Source: an uncultured Eubacteriales bacterium
GTDB taxonomy: Bacteria > Bacillota > Clostridia > Oscillospirales > UMGS1783
Assembly (NCBI GenBank): GCA_900555065.1
Contig: USJY01000008.1
Span: 1-15,135, forward strand
DNA length: 15,135 nucleotides
Direction of reading: 5' to 3'
In this document: piece by piece, positions 7,867-14,229 of the stretch
How positions within the stretch are numbered: position 1 is the stretch's first letter
How the letters are laid out: the number at the start of each line of letters is the position of its first letter
Notes under the pieces: model-generated
What the model was told of the DNA's origin: nothing
The model's database searches: none
Seen by the model: only the letters and a program-made list of their open reading frames with translations
Made by a program: the position numbers and the translations under genes

Positions 7867-9294
7867 ATGAAAACGAAAACGGAACCGAAAAGCGCCTCCA
7901 AAAAATACCGGATTACTTCCTGGATTTATATTGCGATTGTACTTGTGATCCTTGTTCTTGTCAACGTGCTCGTCAACGTATTCTCTGTAAGATTCGACTT
8001 TTCAGGCAGCAACCGATACTCCCTGTCCGGCGAAGGCAGAGACGCGCTTGACAAGGTTGCAACCAAGGAAGTGGAAATCATCGCCTGCCAGGACCGGATC
8101 GCGTACAACGGAAATATTTATATGTCCTCTGTAGCCGAAATTATAGAGGAGATCGGCGAGTATAAGGATAATGTCACCGTATCCTTTCAGAGTATTGACA
8201 AAAATCCCGATATTGCGCAACCATACTCCGTCGGCCTGGAGCTGACTTCCGTGCTGGTCCGGCTCAAGGACGACGTGCAGAAATACCGGATCCTCGACGT
8301 GTCCACCATGTTTGAGGCGTCCTCGACCAATTCCAGCATGATCGGCGAGTCCAAGGCGGAATACCTGCTCGTCTCGGCCATCGACTATGTGTGCAGGGAC
8401 GAATATCCGAACATCTATATTACTACCAACCACCAGGAGAGTTCGCCCACCGAGTTTCTGAACCTGCTGATCGGCAATAACTATAGGGTGTATGAACACA
8501 ATCTCGTCGCCAGAGAGCTGCCGGAAGACGCTGACTATGTCATGATTTTCCAGCCGCGGCAGGACTTTTCCGATTTGGAAATTGAGCGGCTTGAAGCTTT
8601 CCTGCTCAATGGCGGACAATACGGCAAAAACGTGTTCATCTTCATGTCCCCCGTACAGGACGAGTTGCCCAACCTTCAGGGGTTCATGGAAGAATGGGGC
8701 ATCTCGGTCGACGACGGGTACCTGTACAATACCAACTACTCGATCGACCAGGAGAACCTCGCCATGCTCGTTGATTTCAGCGACGTCAACTCCGCCGGCA
8801 TCTATTATAAAAACCTGACGCTGGTCTCCTATATCACCCGTCCCCTTTCCGCTGTGTACAGCCAGCGTGACGACATCACCGTCACGCCTATGTTGATGAC
8901 GCTCAACTATACGCAGTACGTGGAGGATGTGCAGAACGAGGCGGATCCGAGTAACGACCCGGAGCAGACGTCCGCCGTCATGATGTATGCGCACCGGCAG
9001 CCGGTAGACGCCGACCAGGGTTCCAACCTTGTCGTCAGCGGCTCTTACAATATCATTTCGGACGAATTTATCTCATCCACTTACGGCAACAAGGAGTATA
9101 TGCTGCAGATCACGGACTATATGAATCCCAACCGCAGCAACATCATCATCTTCCCGAAAAATATGGAGACGCCTCTGCTCCCCTTCTCCAGCACTACCAA
9201 CAAATCCGTATTTTTCCTGATCTTCTCGATCGCAATCCCGCTGGCGGTCGCCGCCTGCGGCGTGGCCGTCTATATGAAGCGGAGGCATATGTAA
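7867..9294 (+). CDS. GldG family membrane-anchored ABC auxiliary protein
   Basis: A 475-residue protein of the GldG / ABC_transp_aux family. A basic N-terminus is followed by a membrane helix (about 16-40), then RFDFSGSNRYSLS (42-54), the family's post-helix motif. A large extracytoplasmic domain of roughly 400 residues follows, and a C-terminal helix (about 446-468) is capped by KRRHM. This two-anchor layout fits a surface-exposed partner of the permease. SD GGAGG lies at 7857-7861, 5 nt before the ATG. The stop is 1 nt before the DUF4340 start, so these are co-translated. Function within the complex is not known; there are no catalytic motifs I can point to. Confidence 0.9.
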   Translation: MKTKTEPKSASKKYRITSWIYIAIVLVILVLVNVLVNVFSVRFDFSGSNRYSLSGEGRDALDKVATKEVEIIACQDRIAYNGNIYMSSVAEIIEEIGEYKDNVTVSFQSIDKNPDIAQPYSVGLELTSVLVRLKDDVQKYRILDVSTMFEASSTNSSMIGESKAEYLLVSAIDYVCRDEYPNIYITTNHQESSPTEFLNLLIGNNYRVYEHNLVARELPEDADYVMIFQPRQDFSDLEIERLEAFLLNGGQYGKNVFIFMSPVQDELPNLQGFMEEWGISVDDGYLYNTNYSIDQENLAMLVDFSDVNSAGIYYKNLTLVSYITRPLSAVYSQRDDITVTPMLMTLNYTQYVEDVQNEADPSNDPEQTSAVMMYAHRQPVDADQGSNLVVSGSYNIISDEFISSTYGNKEYMLQITDYMNPNRSNIIIFPKNMETPLLPFSSTTNKSVFFLIFSIAIPLAVAACGVAVYMKRRHM

Positions 9295-9295
9295 T

Positions 9296-10696
9296 ATGAA
9301 GCAGAGCACAAAGATCATTATTGCGGGACTGTTTGTCATTCTGCTTGCCGTTGTCCTGATCGTGGTCTTCTTCTTCCTTCCGCGCAATGAAGACAACAGC
9401 CTGATCCGGCCAAAGACCCTCTATGCGCTGAACACGGATGACATCGAATCCATTGAGGTTCAGAACGAAGACGCGCACTTTACATTTCTCTTCCAGGACG
9501 GCGGCGTTACGCTTGAGGGGTACGAGGATCGGTATTATGACAGCACGGAAACGAACACCGTCCTACGCCTGAGCCGGCAGCTGCAGGCCTACGACACGAT
9601 CGAATCCAATGTGGAAGACCTGTCGATCTATGGATTAAACGACCCGCAGGCAAAGGCGACTGTGACCAATACCGAAGGCAAAAAGATGACCGTCCTCGTC
9701 GGAGATATGATGCCGAGCAACACCGCCTACTACGTCATGATTGAAGGCGACGATACGGTGTACGGCGTGGAAGAAGATTACCTGTACTTTTATTTTAAGG
9801 ATCAGAACACATTCCTCAGCAAACGGATCACTCCGCTCTACGAGGAGGACACCGGCTATCTGTTTGAGAATTTTGAGTTGACGCACAACGGCGAGCCGAT
9901 GATTTCCATTAGCACCTTATCCGAAGAGGAAGAGGCGTTTTACAACGCCAGCGGCCTGTATAAAATCACAGCCCCCTTCTCTGCGATCGGTGACAATGCA
10001 AACATTATCGATTACTTTGAATCGATCGGCATGCTGACTGCAGCTCGGATCCAGAAAATAGAGTTCACCGAAGATGACCTCGCCGCGTACAACCTCGACA
10101 ATCCTGCCTATACTCTTAGCTATACCTATGAACACGTCGAGAACCCGGAGGATGTAACGCTGTATTTCAGTGAAATTGAGAACGGCTTCTGCAACGTGTA
10201 CCGTGAGGGCGATGACACCATATATTCTATCCTCGCGGCACGCATCAATCTGCACAGATTTGATCAGCTCGGCCTTGTCAACTCCAACCAGTTCAACCGG
10301 GATATCAACCTTGTTGAGCGGGTCGTCATAGACATGCCCGACGACAGTTATGTCTATGGTCTCAACCGCGACAGCGGTCAACTCGCAGTGACTCTTGACA
10401 ACGAACAGATCGACGCGGACCTGTTTACAAAGCTCTTCAAGATTATCATCTCCTCCCGCATTACGGACTTTGCGGAAAAACCGGAGGGCGCCGAACCAGC
10501 CGTACGTATCACGGTCCGCTACAACGCCGAAGACCGGAAAAACGATACCATCGCCTTTTATCCGTTGAACGACAGACTTTACTACATGGAGTTGAACGAC
10601 ACGGGGAGTTTCAGCGTATCCTCCGTATATATTGACAAACTGATCGACAGCATCGACAAGCTCAACAGCGGCGAAGATTTCAGCGACACCTGGTAA
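9296..10696 (+). CDS. DUF4340 domain-containing membrane-anchored protein
   Basis: A 466-residue protein with one N-terminal membrane helix (about 6-28) and a long, acidic extracytoplasmic region of repeated beta-rich DUF4340-type modules. Recognisable repeats of the module are YGLNDPQAKATVTNTEGKK (about 104-122), and YNLDNPAYTLSYTYE further on. DUF4340 genes routinely follow GldG-like genes in bacteria, and here the start is 1 nt after that gene's stop. The SD GGAGG (9281-9285) lies inside the upstream gene. It is likely the fourth component or an accessory of the ABC complex outside the membrane. No signal-peptidase site or lipobox is apparent. Function unknown. No intrinsic terminator with a T tract follows directly. 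Confidence 0.9.
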   Translation: MKQSTKIIIAGLFVILLAVVLIVVFFFLPRNEDNSLIRPKTLYALNTDDIESIEVQNEDAHFTFLFQDGGVTLEGYEDRYYDSTETNTVLRLSRQLQAYDTIESNVEDLSIYGLNDPQAKATVTNTEGKKMTVLVGDMMPSNTAYYVMIEGDDTVYGVEEDYLYFYFKDQNTFLSKRITPLYEEDTGYLFENFELTHNGEPMISISTLSEEEEAFYNASGLYKITAPFSAIGDNANIIDYFESIGMLTAARIQKIEFTEDDLAAYNLDNPAYTLSYTYEHVENPEDVTLYFSEIENGFCNVYREGDDTIYSILAARINLHRFDQLGLVNSNQFNRDINLVERVVIDMPDDSYVYGLNRDSGQLAVTLDNEQIDADLFTKLFKIIISSRITDFAEKPEGAEPAVRITVRYNAEDRKNDTIAFYPLNDRLYYMELNDTGSFSVSSVYIDKLIDSIDKLNSGEDFSDTW

Positions 10697-10734
10697 GGTA
10701 AAATCACATCCATCGGCTTGGTTTGCCCTGCAAT

Positions 10735-10798
10735 GGTTGGTTGCCGGCGGGCGGCTATGACTGCGGACTGCACTCTGTTTTGCCTGCGGCAACCAACC
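10735..10798. repeat. Inverted repeat, 11-bp arms
   Basis: GGTTGGTTGCC (10735-10745) and GGCAACCAACC (10788-10798) are exact reverse complements separated by 42 nt. Further GGTTGCC/GGCAACC-like units lie around it (e.g. near 10805-10812 and 10881-10886). There is no T tract, so it is not a standard terminator. Confidence 0.7.
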
Positions 10799-10915
10799 TG
10801 CGGCCCGCAACCTGGCGATTGCCAAAAATCATTGCTGCGGCGCAATTCACGCAATGCTTGAAGCAAATGCTTTTTACAGCGGTTGCCAACGGCTGAGCCA
10901 GTGGGTCTCCCAAAC

Positions 10916-10931
10916 AAAAAATAAGAGCGGA
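10916..10931. repeat. 16-bp inverted repeat, left copy (flanks acetyltransferase)
   Basis: AAAAAATAAGAGCGGA at 10916-10931 is the exact reverse complement of 11719-11734, 787 nt away. The two copies bracket the AT-rich acetyltransferase gene, as terminal inverted repeats would. No target-site duplication is visible outside them. Confidence 0.75.
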
Positions 10932-11012
10932 AAGGATACACTTCGTAAGGAAGCGTCTCCCTTTAAATTTGTTTAACTAGGCAGAATATATGGCAGCTTG
11001 CCGAGAGTAGTG

Positions 11013-11042
11013 TTGATGCTAATTATGATTATGTGCTATACT
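11013..11042 (+). promoter_or_regulatory. Promoter for the GNAT acetyltransferase
   Basis: TTGATG (11013-11018), 18 nt, TATACT (11037-11042), with a TG at 11034-11035 one base before the -10 (extended -10). Predicted start is about 11049, some 32 nt before the ATG. Confidence 0.65.
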
Positions 11043-11080
11043 TACAATACGATAAATCTGAATTTTTATAAGGGGGATAT

Positions 11081-11530
11081 ATGACTGAAATTTATTGTAT
11101 GACCCAAATACATAAATATTGGAATGAAACTATTTGTTCGGCTGAAAAATGCTCGTGGAAAGCGGGCCCTTATTTGGCTCAAAAGATGAAAAACAATGAC
11201 TTTAATACATGGGAAAGAGTGTTTGTTGCTTGTGTAAATGGAAAAGTGGCAGGATTCTGCACATTGGCTGAAAAGGATGAGCTGCCAAAAGAATATCAGT
11301 TTACACCATTTATAGGATTTGTTTTTGTTGATGAACCATACCGTGGTAATAGACTATCGGAGTTGATGATTCAAAGCGCAATTTTATATGCTCGTGAGCT
11401 AGGATATGAAAAAGTATATATCATGAGCGGAGAAATAGGGCTATACGAAAAATATGGTTTTGAAAAATTGGGTGATTATAAAACAATATTTGGCTCAATT
11501 GATCAGCTATTTGTTAAGTCAACAATATGA
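11081..11530 (+). CDS. GNAT family N-acetyltransferase
   Basis: A 149-residue acetyl-CoA-dependent N-acetyltransferase; the substrate cannot be told from sequence. The acetyl-CoA-binding motif A is FVDEPYRGNRLSELMIQSA (about 82-100), with YRGNRLS at 87-93 in place of the usual Q/RxxGxG/A, and motif B is LYEKYGFEKLGDY at 121-133. SD AGGGGG (11071-11076) is 4 nt before the ATG. The gene is markedly AT-rich, with AAA/AAT/TTT-heavy codons, unlike the GC-rich genes on both sides. It has its own promoter and is enclosed by a 16-bp perfect inverted repeat, which all suggests horizontal acquisition. Confidence 0.92.
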   Translation: MTEIYCMTQIHKYWNETICSAEKCSWKAGPYLAQKMKNNDFNTWERVFVACVNGKVAGFCTLAEKDELPKEYQFTPFIGFVFVDEPYRGNRLSELMIQSAILYARELGYEKVYIMSGEIGLYEKYGFEKLGDYKTIFGSIDQLFVKSTI

Positions 11531-11607
11531 TAATTAGATATTTGGCTTAGAGGTTAGCGTATGAGATCACTTCTAAAACGACTGTGTCCACAGGTTTAGC
11601 GAGCATC

Positions 11608-11627
11608 GGATTGTGATACCACAATCC
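11608..11627. repeat. Small perfect hairpin downstream of acetyltransferase
   Basis: GGATTGTG (11608-11615) pairs with CACAATCC (11620-11627) around ATAC. Only one base separates it from the larger hairpin at 11629-11670. There is no T tract. Confidence 0.6.
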
Positions 11628-11628
11628 A

Positions 11629-11670
11629 AAGTAGAAGTCCGCACACTGAAAAGGGTGCGGACTTCTACTT
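11629..11670. terminator. 16-bp hairpin between convergent genes (probable bidirectional terminator)
   Basis: AAGTAGAAGTCCGCAC (11629-11644) and GTGCGGACTTCTACTT (11655-11670) form a perfect 16-bp stem with a 10-nt loop. It lies between the acetyltransferase (plus) and the methyltransferase (minus). The stem is flanked by only short T or A runs, so a terminator role is likely but not certain. Confidence 0.6.
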
Positions 11671-11718
11671 ATCCATATATTCTCTATGTAACTTCTTTAC
11701 AGAGGGTGCTCCAATGAA

Positions 11719-11734
11719 TCCGCTCTTATTTTTT
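11719..11734. repeat. 16-bp inverted repeat, right copy
   Basis: TCCGCTCTTATTTTTT is the exact reverse complement of 10916-10931. On the minus strand it supplies the last Lys-Lys and TAA stop of the methyltransferase gene, so the end of that gene coincides with the edge of the repeat-bounded segment. Confidence 0.75.
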
Positions 11735-12451
11735 TGCAGTGTAGATTTTCCGGCAGCCGCGCTCTGCGCGCTCCTCCCGTATACGCCCAAAGCCGGCGTA
11801 GCGCAGGAGTTTTCGCAGCAGCGCCCCTCGATACAAGCGCTCGTAGAGCGCATCTGTGGAACGCACATATGCGTCCCCGCGTTTCTCGAACAGGTCGAGA
11901 TCCATCCGGCAAACACCCAAGTCCGGCTCGTACGCGTTTTTCCAAACACAATAACAGCCGTCCGTTTCATAGACATAGATGTTCTCGCCGTATTCCAGAC
12001 GGAAGCGCTTTTCCGTATTTACGTCAAATATATATACGCCGCCGGCGCGCAGATGCCGGTATACGTTCCGGAATACGCCCAGCACATCCTGCGGAGACAA
12101 AATGTGATTCACTACGTCCAGCGCGCTCACCACAGCGTCAAACTCCAGATCCAGAGCAAAGCGGGCGGCGTCTGCAACCTGAAACCGCTCCGGCGCAAGT
12201 CCCGCCGCCGCGGCCTTTTCCCGCGCCGTATCCACCATGTTCTCGCTTAAATCGAGCCCGTATACGTCATATCCCGCCTTATGCAGGGCAAGCGAAAGCA
12301 GACCGGTGCCGCAGCCCGCATCCAGCACGCGCGCTCCCGCCGGCACGCCGGCCGCATGCAGCAGGCGCGCATAGGCCGTATGCAGCTTTTGCAGATATCC
12401 AGGTTCAAAAAAGCTGTCGTAATACCTCGCCAGCGTTTGATACCCTGCCAT
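11726..12451 (-). CDS. Class I SAM-dependent methyltransferase
   Basis: A 241-residue cytoplasmic methyltransferase of the Rossmann-fold class. Motif I is VLDAGCGTG (42-50), the acidic residue binding the SAM ribose is Asp67 in GLDLS (65-69), and the strand-4 region reads FDAVVSALDVVNHI (about 103-116). The N-terminal LARYYDSFF is typical of small-molecule methyltransferases of the YqeM/ubiE-like kind; the substrate is unknown. ATG at 12451, with AGAGG about 8 nt upstream, 3 nt after the stop of the YerC-like gene, so co-transcribed. Its last two codons and stop lie in the 16-bp inverted repeat that borders the acetyltransferase segment, so the C-terminus may have been reset by an insertion. 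Confidence 0.9.
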   Translation of the reverse strand: MAGYQTLARYYDSFFEPGYLQKLHTAYARLLHAAGVPAGARVLDAGCGTGLLSLALHKAGYDVYGLDLSENMVDTAREKAAAAGLAPERFQVADAARFALDLEFDAVVSALDVVNHILSPQDVLGVFRNVYRHLRAGGVYIFDVNTEKRFRLEYGENIYVYETDGCYCVWKNAYEPDLGVCRMDLDLFEKRGDAYVRSTDALYERLYRGALLRKLLRYAGFGRIREERAERGCRKIYTAKK

Positions 12452-12454
12452 TTG

Positions 12455-12742
12455 TTACGCCTCTGTCCGATCCAAAACCGTGTTGTAGCCGTCGCTCCCA
12501 TACTGCAGACAGCGGTTGACACGGGATATGGTCGCGGTGCTCGCCCCCGTCTGTTTGACGATGTCTACATAGGACATCCCTTTGCGCAGCAGCTTCGCTA
12601 CGGCAAGCCTTTGGGCAAGGGACCGGATCTCGTTCGCCGTACAGAGGTCGTCAAACAGATTGGCGCATTCATCAACGGTGCGCAGCTGTAAAAATGCCTC
12701 AAACAGCTGCTGTGTCTCATTGTTTTTCAGCTTTTCATTCAT
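12455..12742 (-). CDS. YerC/YecD family TrpR-related regulator
   Basis: A 95-residue all-helical DNA-binding protein related to the tryptophan repressor (YerC/YecD family). The helix-turn-helix is GMSYVDIVKQTGASTATISRVNRCLQYG (about 55-82), followed by GYNTVL. The preceding helices EIRSLAQRLAVAKLLRKG (about 39-55) are the family's strongest signature. No tryptophan operon is nearby and family targets are not established. The ATG at 12742 has GGTGAT upstream and a good promoter. It is the first gene of a two-gene unit with the methyltransferase. Its promoter region is shared, divergently, with a promoter for a possible small RNA, which it might control (inference from position only). Confidence 0.93.
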   Translation of the reverse strand: MNEKLKNNETQQLFEAFLQLRTVDECANLFDDLCTANEIRSLAQRLAVAKLLRKGMSYVDIVKQTGASTATISRVNRCLQYGSDGYNTVLDRTEA

Positions 12743-12759
12743 TATGCATCACCAATTAG

Positions 12760-12788
12760 ATTTTAACACTTTAACTCGAAGAAGTCAA
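12760..12788 (-). promoter_or_regulatory. Promoter for the yerC-like gene and methyltransferase
   Basis: On the minus strand TTGACT (12788-12783), 17 nt, TAAAAT (12765-12760). A direct repeat GTTAAAGTGTTAAA overlaps the spacer and -10, a place where a regulator could bind. Leader about 11-18 nt. Confidence 0.75.
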
Positions 12789-12809
12789 CTATTATTATAC
12801 CCGATTTAT

Positions 12810-12838
12810 TTGACTTACCTGGAATTATTTGATATATT
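12810..12838 (+). promoter_or_regulatory. Divergent sigma-A promoter with no protein gene downstream
   Basis: TTGACT (12810-12815), 17 nt, TATATT (12833-12838) on the plus strand, 21 bases from the -35 of the divergent yerC-like promoter. Predicted start near 12845; a terminator follows by 12920. Confidence 0.65.
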
Positions 12839-12844
12839 ACTACA

Positions 12845-12920
12845 GAGGGAATCCGGCATGTTCGGTTCGGACATTGGGCGAGGGGGTTTTCCATTCGTCG
12901 CATGCCCCCCTTCTTTTTTT
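12845..12920 (+). ncRNA. Candidate small RNA 1 (promoter to terminator, about 75 nt)
   Basis: A near-consensus promoter is followed by about 75 nt that ends in a G5/C5 stem (GGGGG at 12882-12886, CCCCC at 12906-12910) and seven T residues (12914-12920). An alternative pairing GGCATG (12855-12860) with CATGCC (12901-12906) would enclose the middle, and ATGTTCG/CGGACAT (12858-12864/12868-12874) forms a small hairpin. No SD or ORF of useful length begins within it. I do not recognise an Rfam family. It could instead be a leader for something decayed downstream. Confidence 0.4.
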
Positions 12921-13308
12921 ATACTGCTTGATGTTTGCGGGCAAGGCTTTATGGCCAGTCGGGCAACCGCCGTTCTTGGCCGTTGCTGTCGGCCCATCTG
13001 AAACAGTTTATATTGGGCAATCGCTTTTAGTAAATATGATGCTGTAAACTTGCCGGACCCCATCGATTCCACAAACGCTGTTTGGACCTGGTCCACGGCG
13101 CGCCTAGCCACGCCGTCGGCCAGTCTATTGAATTCCGCCTGGCATCTGATACACTTGGTGCTGCGGAAATCAAAGGCGGTCATCGGACGTATGCTGGGGT
13201 TAGAAACAGTATCTGCTTCTTGCGTACCGCTCGGACAGCGTAGACGTTTCAGACGTACAGCACAGGGATGAAACGGCATTGCGCATACGCTGTCCGCATA
13301 TCCGTCTG
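12921..13308. other. Non-coding stretch, no gene seen
   Basis: No plausible gene. The longest reading frame (minus, 12815-13324) lacks an SD and family resemblance, and covers both the candidate RNA terminator and a promoter. The stretch contains GGACC-T-GGTCC (13084-13094), ACGGCG/CGCCGT (13095-13100/13111-13116) and a larger nested inverted repeat at 13232-13296. It may be decayed coding sequence or structured RNA. Confidence 0.5.
13232..13296. repeat. Nested inverted repeat (11-bp outer, 7-bp inner stem)
   Basis: Outer arms CGGACAGCGTA (13232-13242) and TACGCTGTCCG (13286-13296) are exact complements. Inside them CGTTTCA (13245-13251) pairs with TGAAACG (13269-13275). There is no T tract, and it ends 12 bases before the -35 box of the promoter at 13309. 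Confidence 0.6.
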
Positions 13309-13337
13309 TTGACATTTCGTGCATGATCGTTTATACT
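13309..13337 (+). promoter_or_regulatory. Near-consensus sigma-A promoter
   Basis: TTGACA (13309-13314), exactly 17 nt, TATACT (13332-13337): the best promoter in the window. Start expected near 13344. It leads into the structured segment 13344-13431, then thiamine diphosphokinase 166 nt further on. Confidence 0.8.
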
Positions 13338-13343
13338 GGCATT

Positions 13344-13431
13344 GGAGAAACTGGGTTCGTTTTGGACGCATGCCGGGCAGGCGTAATCATTCGTTTGATT
13401 ATGTAACATCCGGCTCCCGGTTTCATTTTTT
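13344..13431 (+). ncRNA. Candidate small RNA 2 or structured leader (about 88 nt)
   Basis: The 5' end GAAACTGGG (13347-13355) pairs with CCCGGTTTC (13416-13424; one U-G pair), directly followed by A and six T residues (13426-13431), so the closing stem doubles as a terminator. Inside are GCCGG/CCGGC (13372-13376/13410-13414) and the perfect hairpin TAATCA-TTCGTT-TGATTA (13384-13401). No SD-led ORF lies within it. Either a free-standing small RNA or an attenuator leader for the downstream thiamine diphosphokinase gene; it does not match the TPP riboswitch. Confidence 0.45.
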
Positions 13432-13527
13432 ATACGCAGGAAAACGTCTCCATACCGGAATGCATGGGTTTACCAGTGTTATTCACTATGGAGCGGGAAC
13501 ATCTGTTATCGCAGATCAATTTTCATG

Positions 13528-13557
13528 TTGTGGTATATGGATGATACCTTTTAGAAT
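13528..13557 (+). promoter_or_regulatory. Possible weak promoter for thiN
   Basis: TTGTGG (13528-13533), 18 nt, TAGAAT (13552-13557), about 40 nt before the thiN ATG. A modest match; thiN could equally be read from the strong promoter at 13309 through the terminator-like structure. Confidence 0.3.
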
Positions 13558-13596
13558 CCGATTGCGCAACCGCGCTTTCACAGGAGGCGATTTGTC

Positions 13597-14229
13597 ATGC
13601 AAAGGCGCTGCGTCATCATCAGCGCATATAATACTTCGTCGGTCCGCGAATCGATCCGGCTACGGGACGATGATTTCGTTCTGTGCGCGGACGGCGGATA
13701 CGCTCTCGCCATGCGCGAAGGCGTACGGCCCGATCTGCTGATCGGAGATTTTGATTCCATGGCCGCGCCTGAAAATCCAGTTTGCAAGATCGTCCGTCTG
13801 CCCATGCACAAGGATGATACGGACACCATGGCCTGCGTCCGCTATGCCATCGACCAGGGCTTTGCGGAAATTGCCATTGTAGGCGGAATCGGCGGCAGGT
13901 TTGACCATTCCATCGCCAGCGTACAGACGCTGGCCTATGCGCACAGCCAAGGCGCGGACGCCGCGCTGCTGGACGGCGACACGACCGCATTTTTCATCGA
14001 AAACGCCGCACGCACCGTCGCATGCGTGCCGGGCCGAAAACTGTCCGTATTCGCCTATACGGAAACCTGCACCGGCGTCACCCTGCGCGGCGTTGAATAC
14101 CCGCTTACAGACGCTGTGCTCACGCAGAACTACCCGATCGGCGTCAGCAATGAATTCCGGGCGGACTTTGCGGAAATCTCCGTAAAATCGGGTATCCTGC
14201 TCGTTGTTTTGTCCGTGGACAACGGATAA
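13597..14229 (+). CDS. thiN: Thiamine diphosphokinase
   Basis: Transfers pyrophosphate from ATP to thiamine, making the cofactor thiamine diphosphate in the cytoplasm. The 210-residue length is typical. Visible motifs: CADGG (30-34), LIGDFDS (48-54), KDDTDT (72-77; acidic, binding metal and nucleotide), GGIGGRFDH (96-104), and the thiamine-domain GVSNE (182-186). AGGAGG (13582-13587) is 9 nt before the ATG. It stands alone here: no other thiamine genes are in the window and no TPP riboswitch is recognisable upstream, although a structured segment at 13344-13431 precedes it. Confidence 0.95.
   Translation: MQRRCVIISAYNTSSVRESIRLRDDDFVLCADGGYALAMREGVRPDLLIGDFDSMAAPENPVCKIVRLPMHKDDTDTMACVRYAIDQGFAEIAIVGGIGGRFDHSIASVQTLAYAHSQGADAALLDGDTTAFFIENAARTVACVPGRKLSVFAYTETCTGVTLRGVEYPLTDAVLTQNYPIGVSNEFRADFAEISVKSGILLVVLSVDNG

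Larger units (their letters stand above)
10697..11012. other. Repeat-rich intergenic stretch, no gene seen
   Basis: Between DUF4340 and the acetyltransferase promoter. The first 220 bases are GC-rich and contain many copies, in both orientations, of short GGTTGCC-like units, including a perfect 11-bp inverted repeat (see separate entry). Base composition drops sharply after about 10960, as the AT-rich acetyltransferase region begins. The antisense reading frames here lack SD sequences and family features. Confidence 0.6.

Noticed and set aside
8002..8994. Antisense reading frame (330 codons) opposite the GldG-like gene
   Set aside because: Shadow of the plus-strand gene; no ribosome binding site or recognisable domain.
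10582..10941. Minus-strand frame of 119 codons over the end of DUF4340 and the repeat-rich gap
   Set aside because: It overlaps conserved DUF4340 coding sequence, and its content follows the GGTTGCC repeats; no SD.
12815..13324. Minus-strand frame of 169 codons in the yerC-thiN gap
   Set aside because: No SD, no known family, and it spans a consensus promoter and a terminator on the other strand. A decayed gene remains possible but cannot be supported.
13344..13596. TPP riboswitch ahead of thiN
   Set aside because: The conserved CUGAGA and related core sequences of that riboswitch are not present.
13319..13741. Plus-strand frame of 140 codons running into thiN
   Set aside because: It overlaps thiN out of frame, lacks an SD at its start and has no family features.
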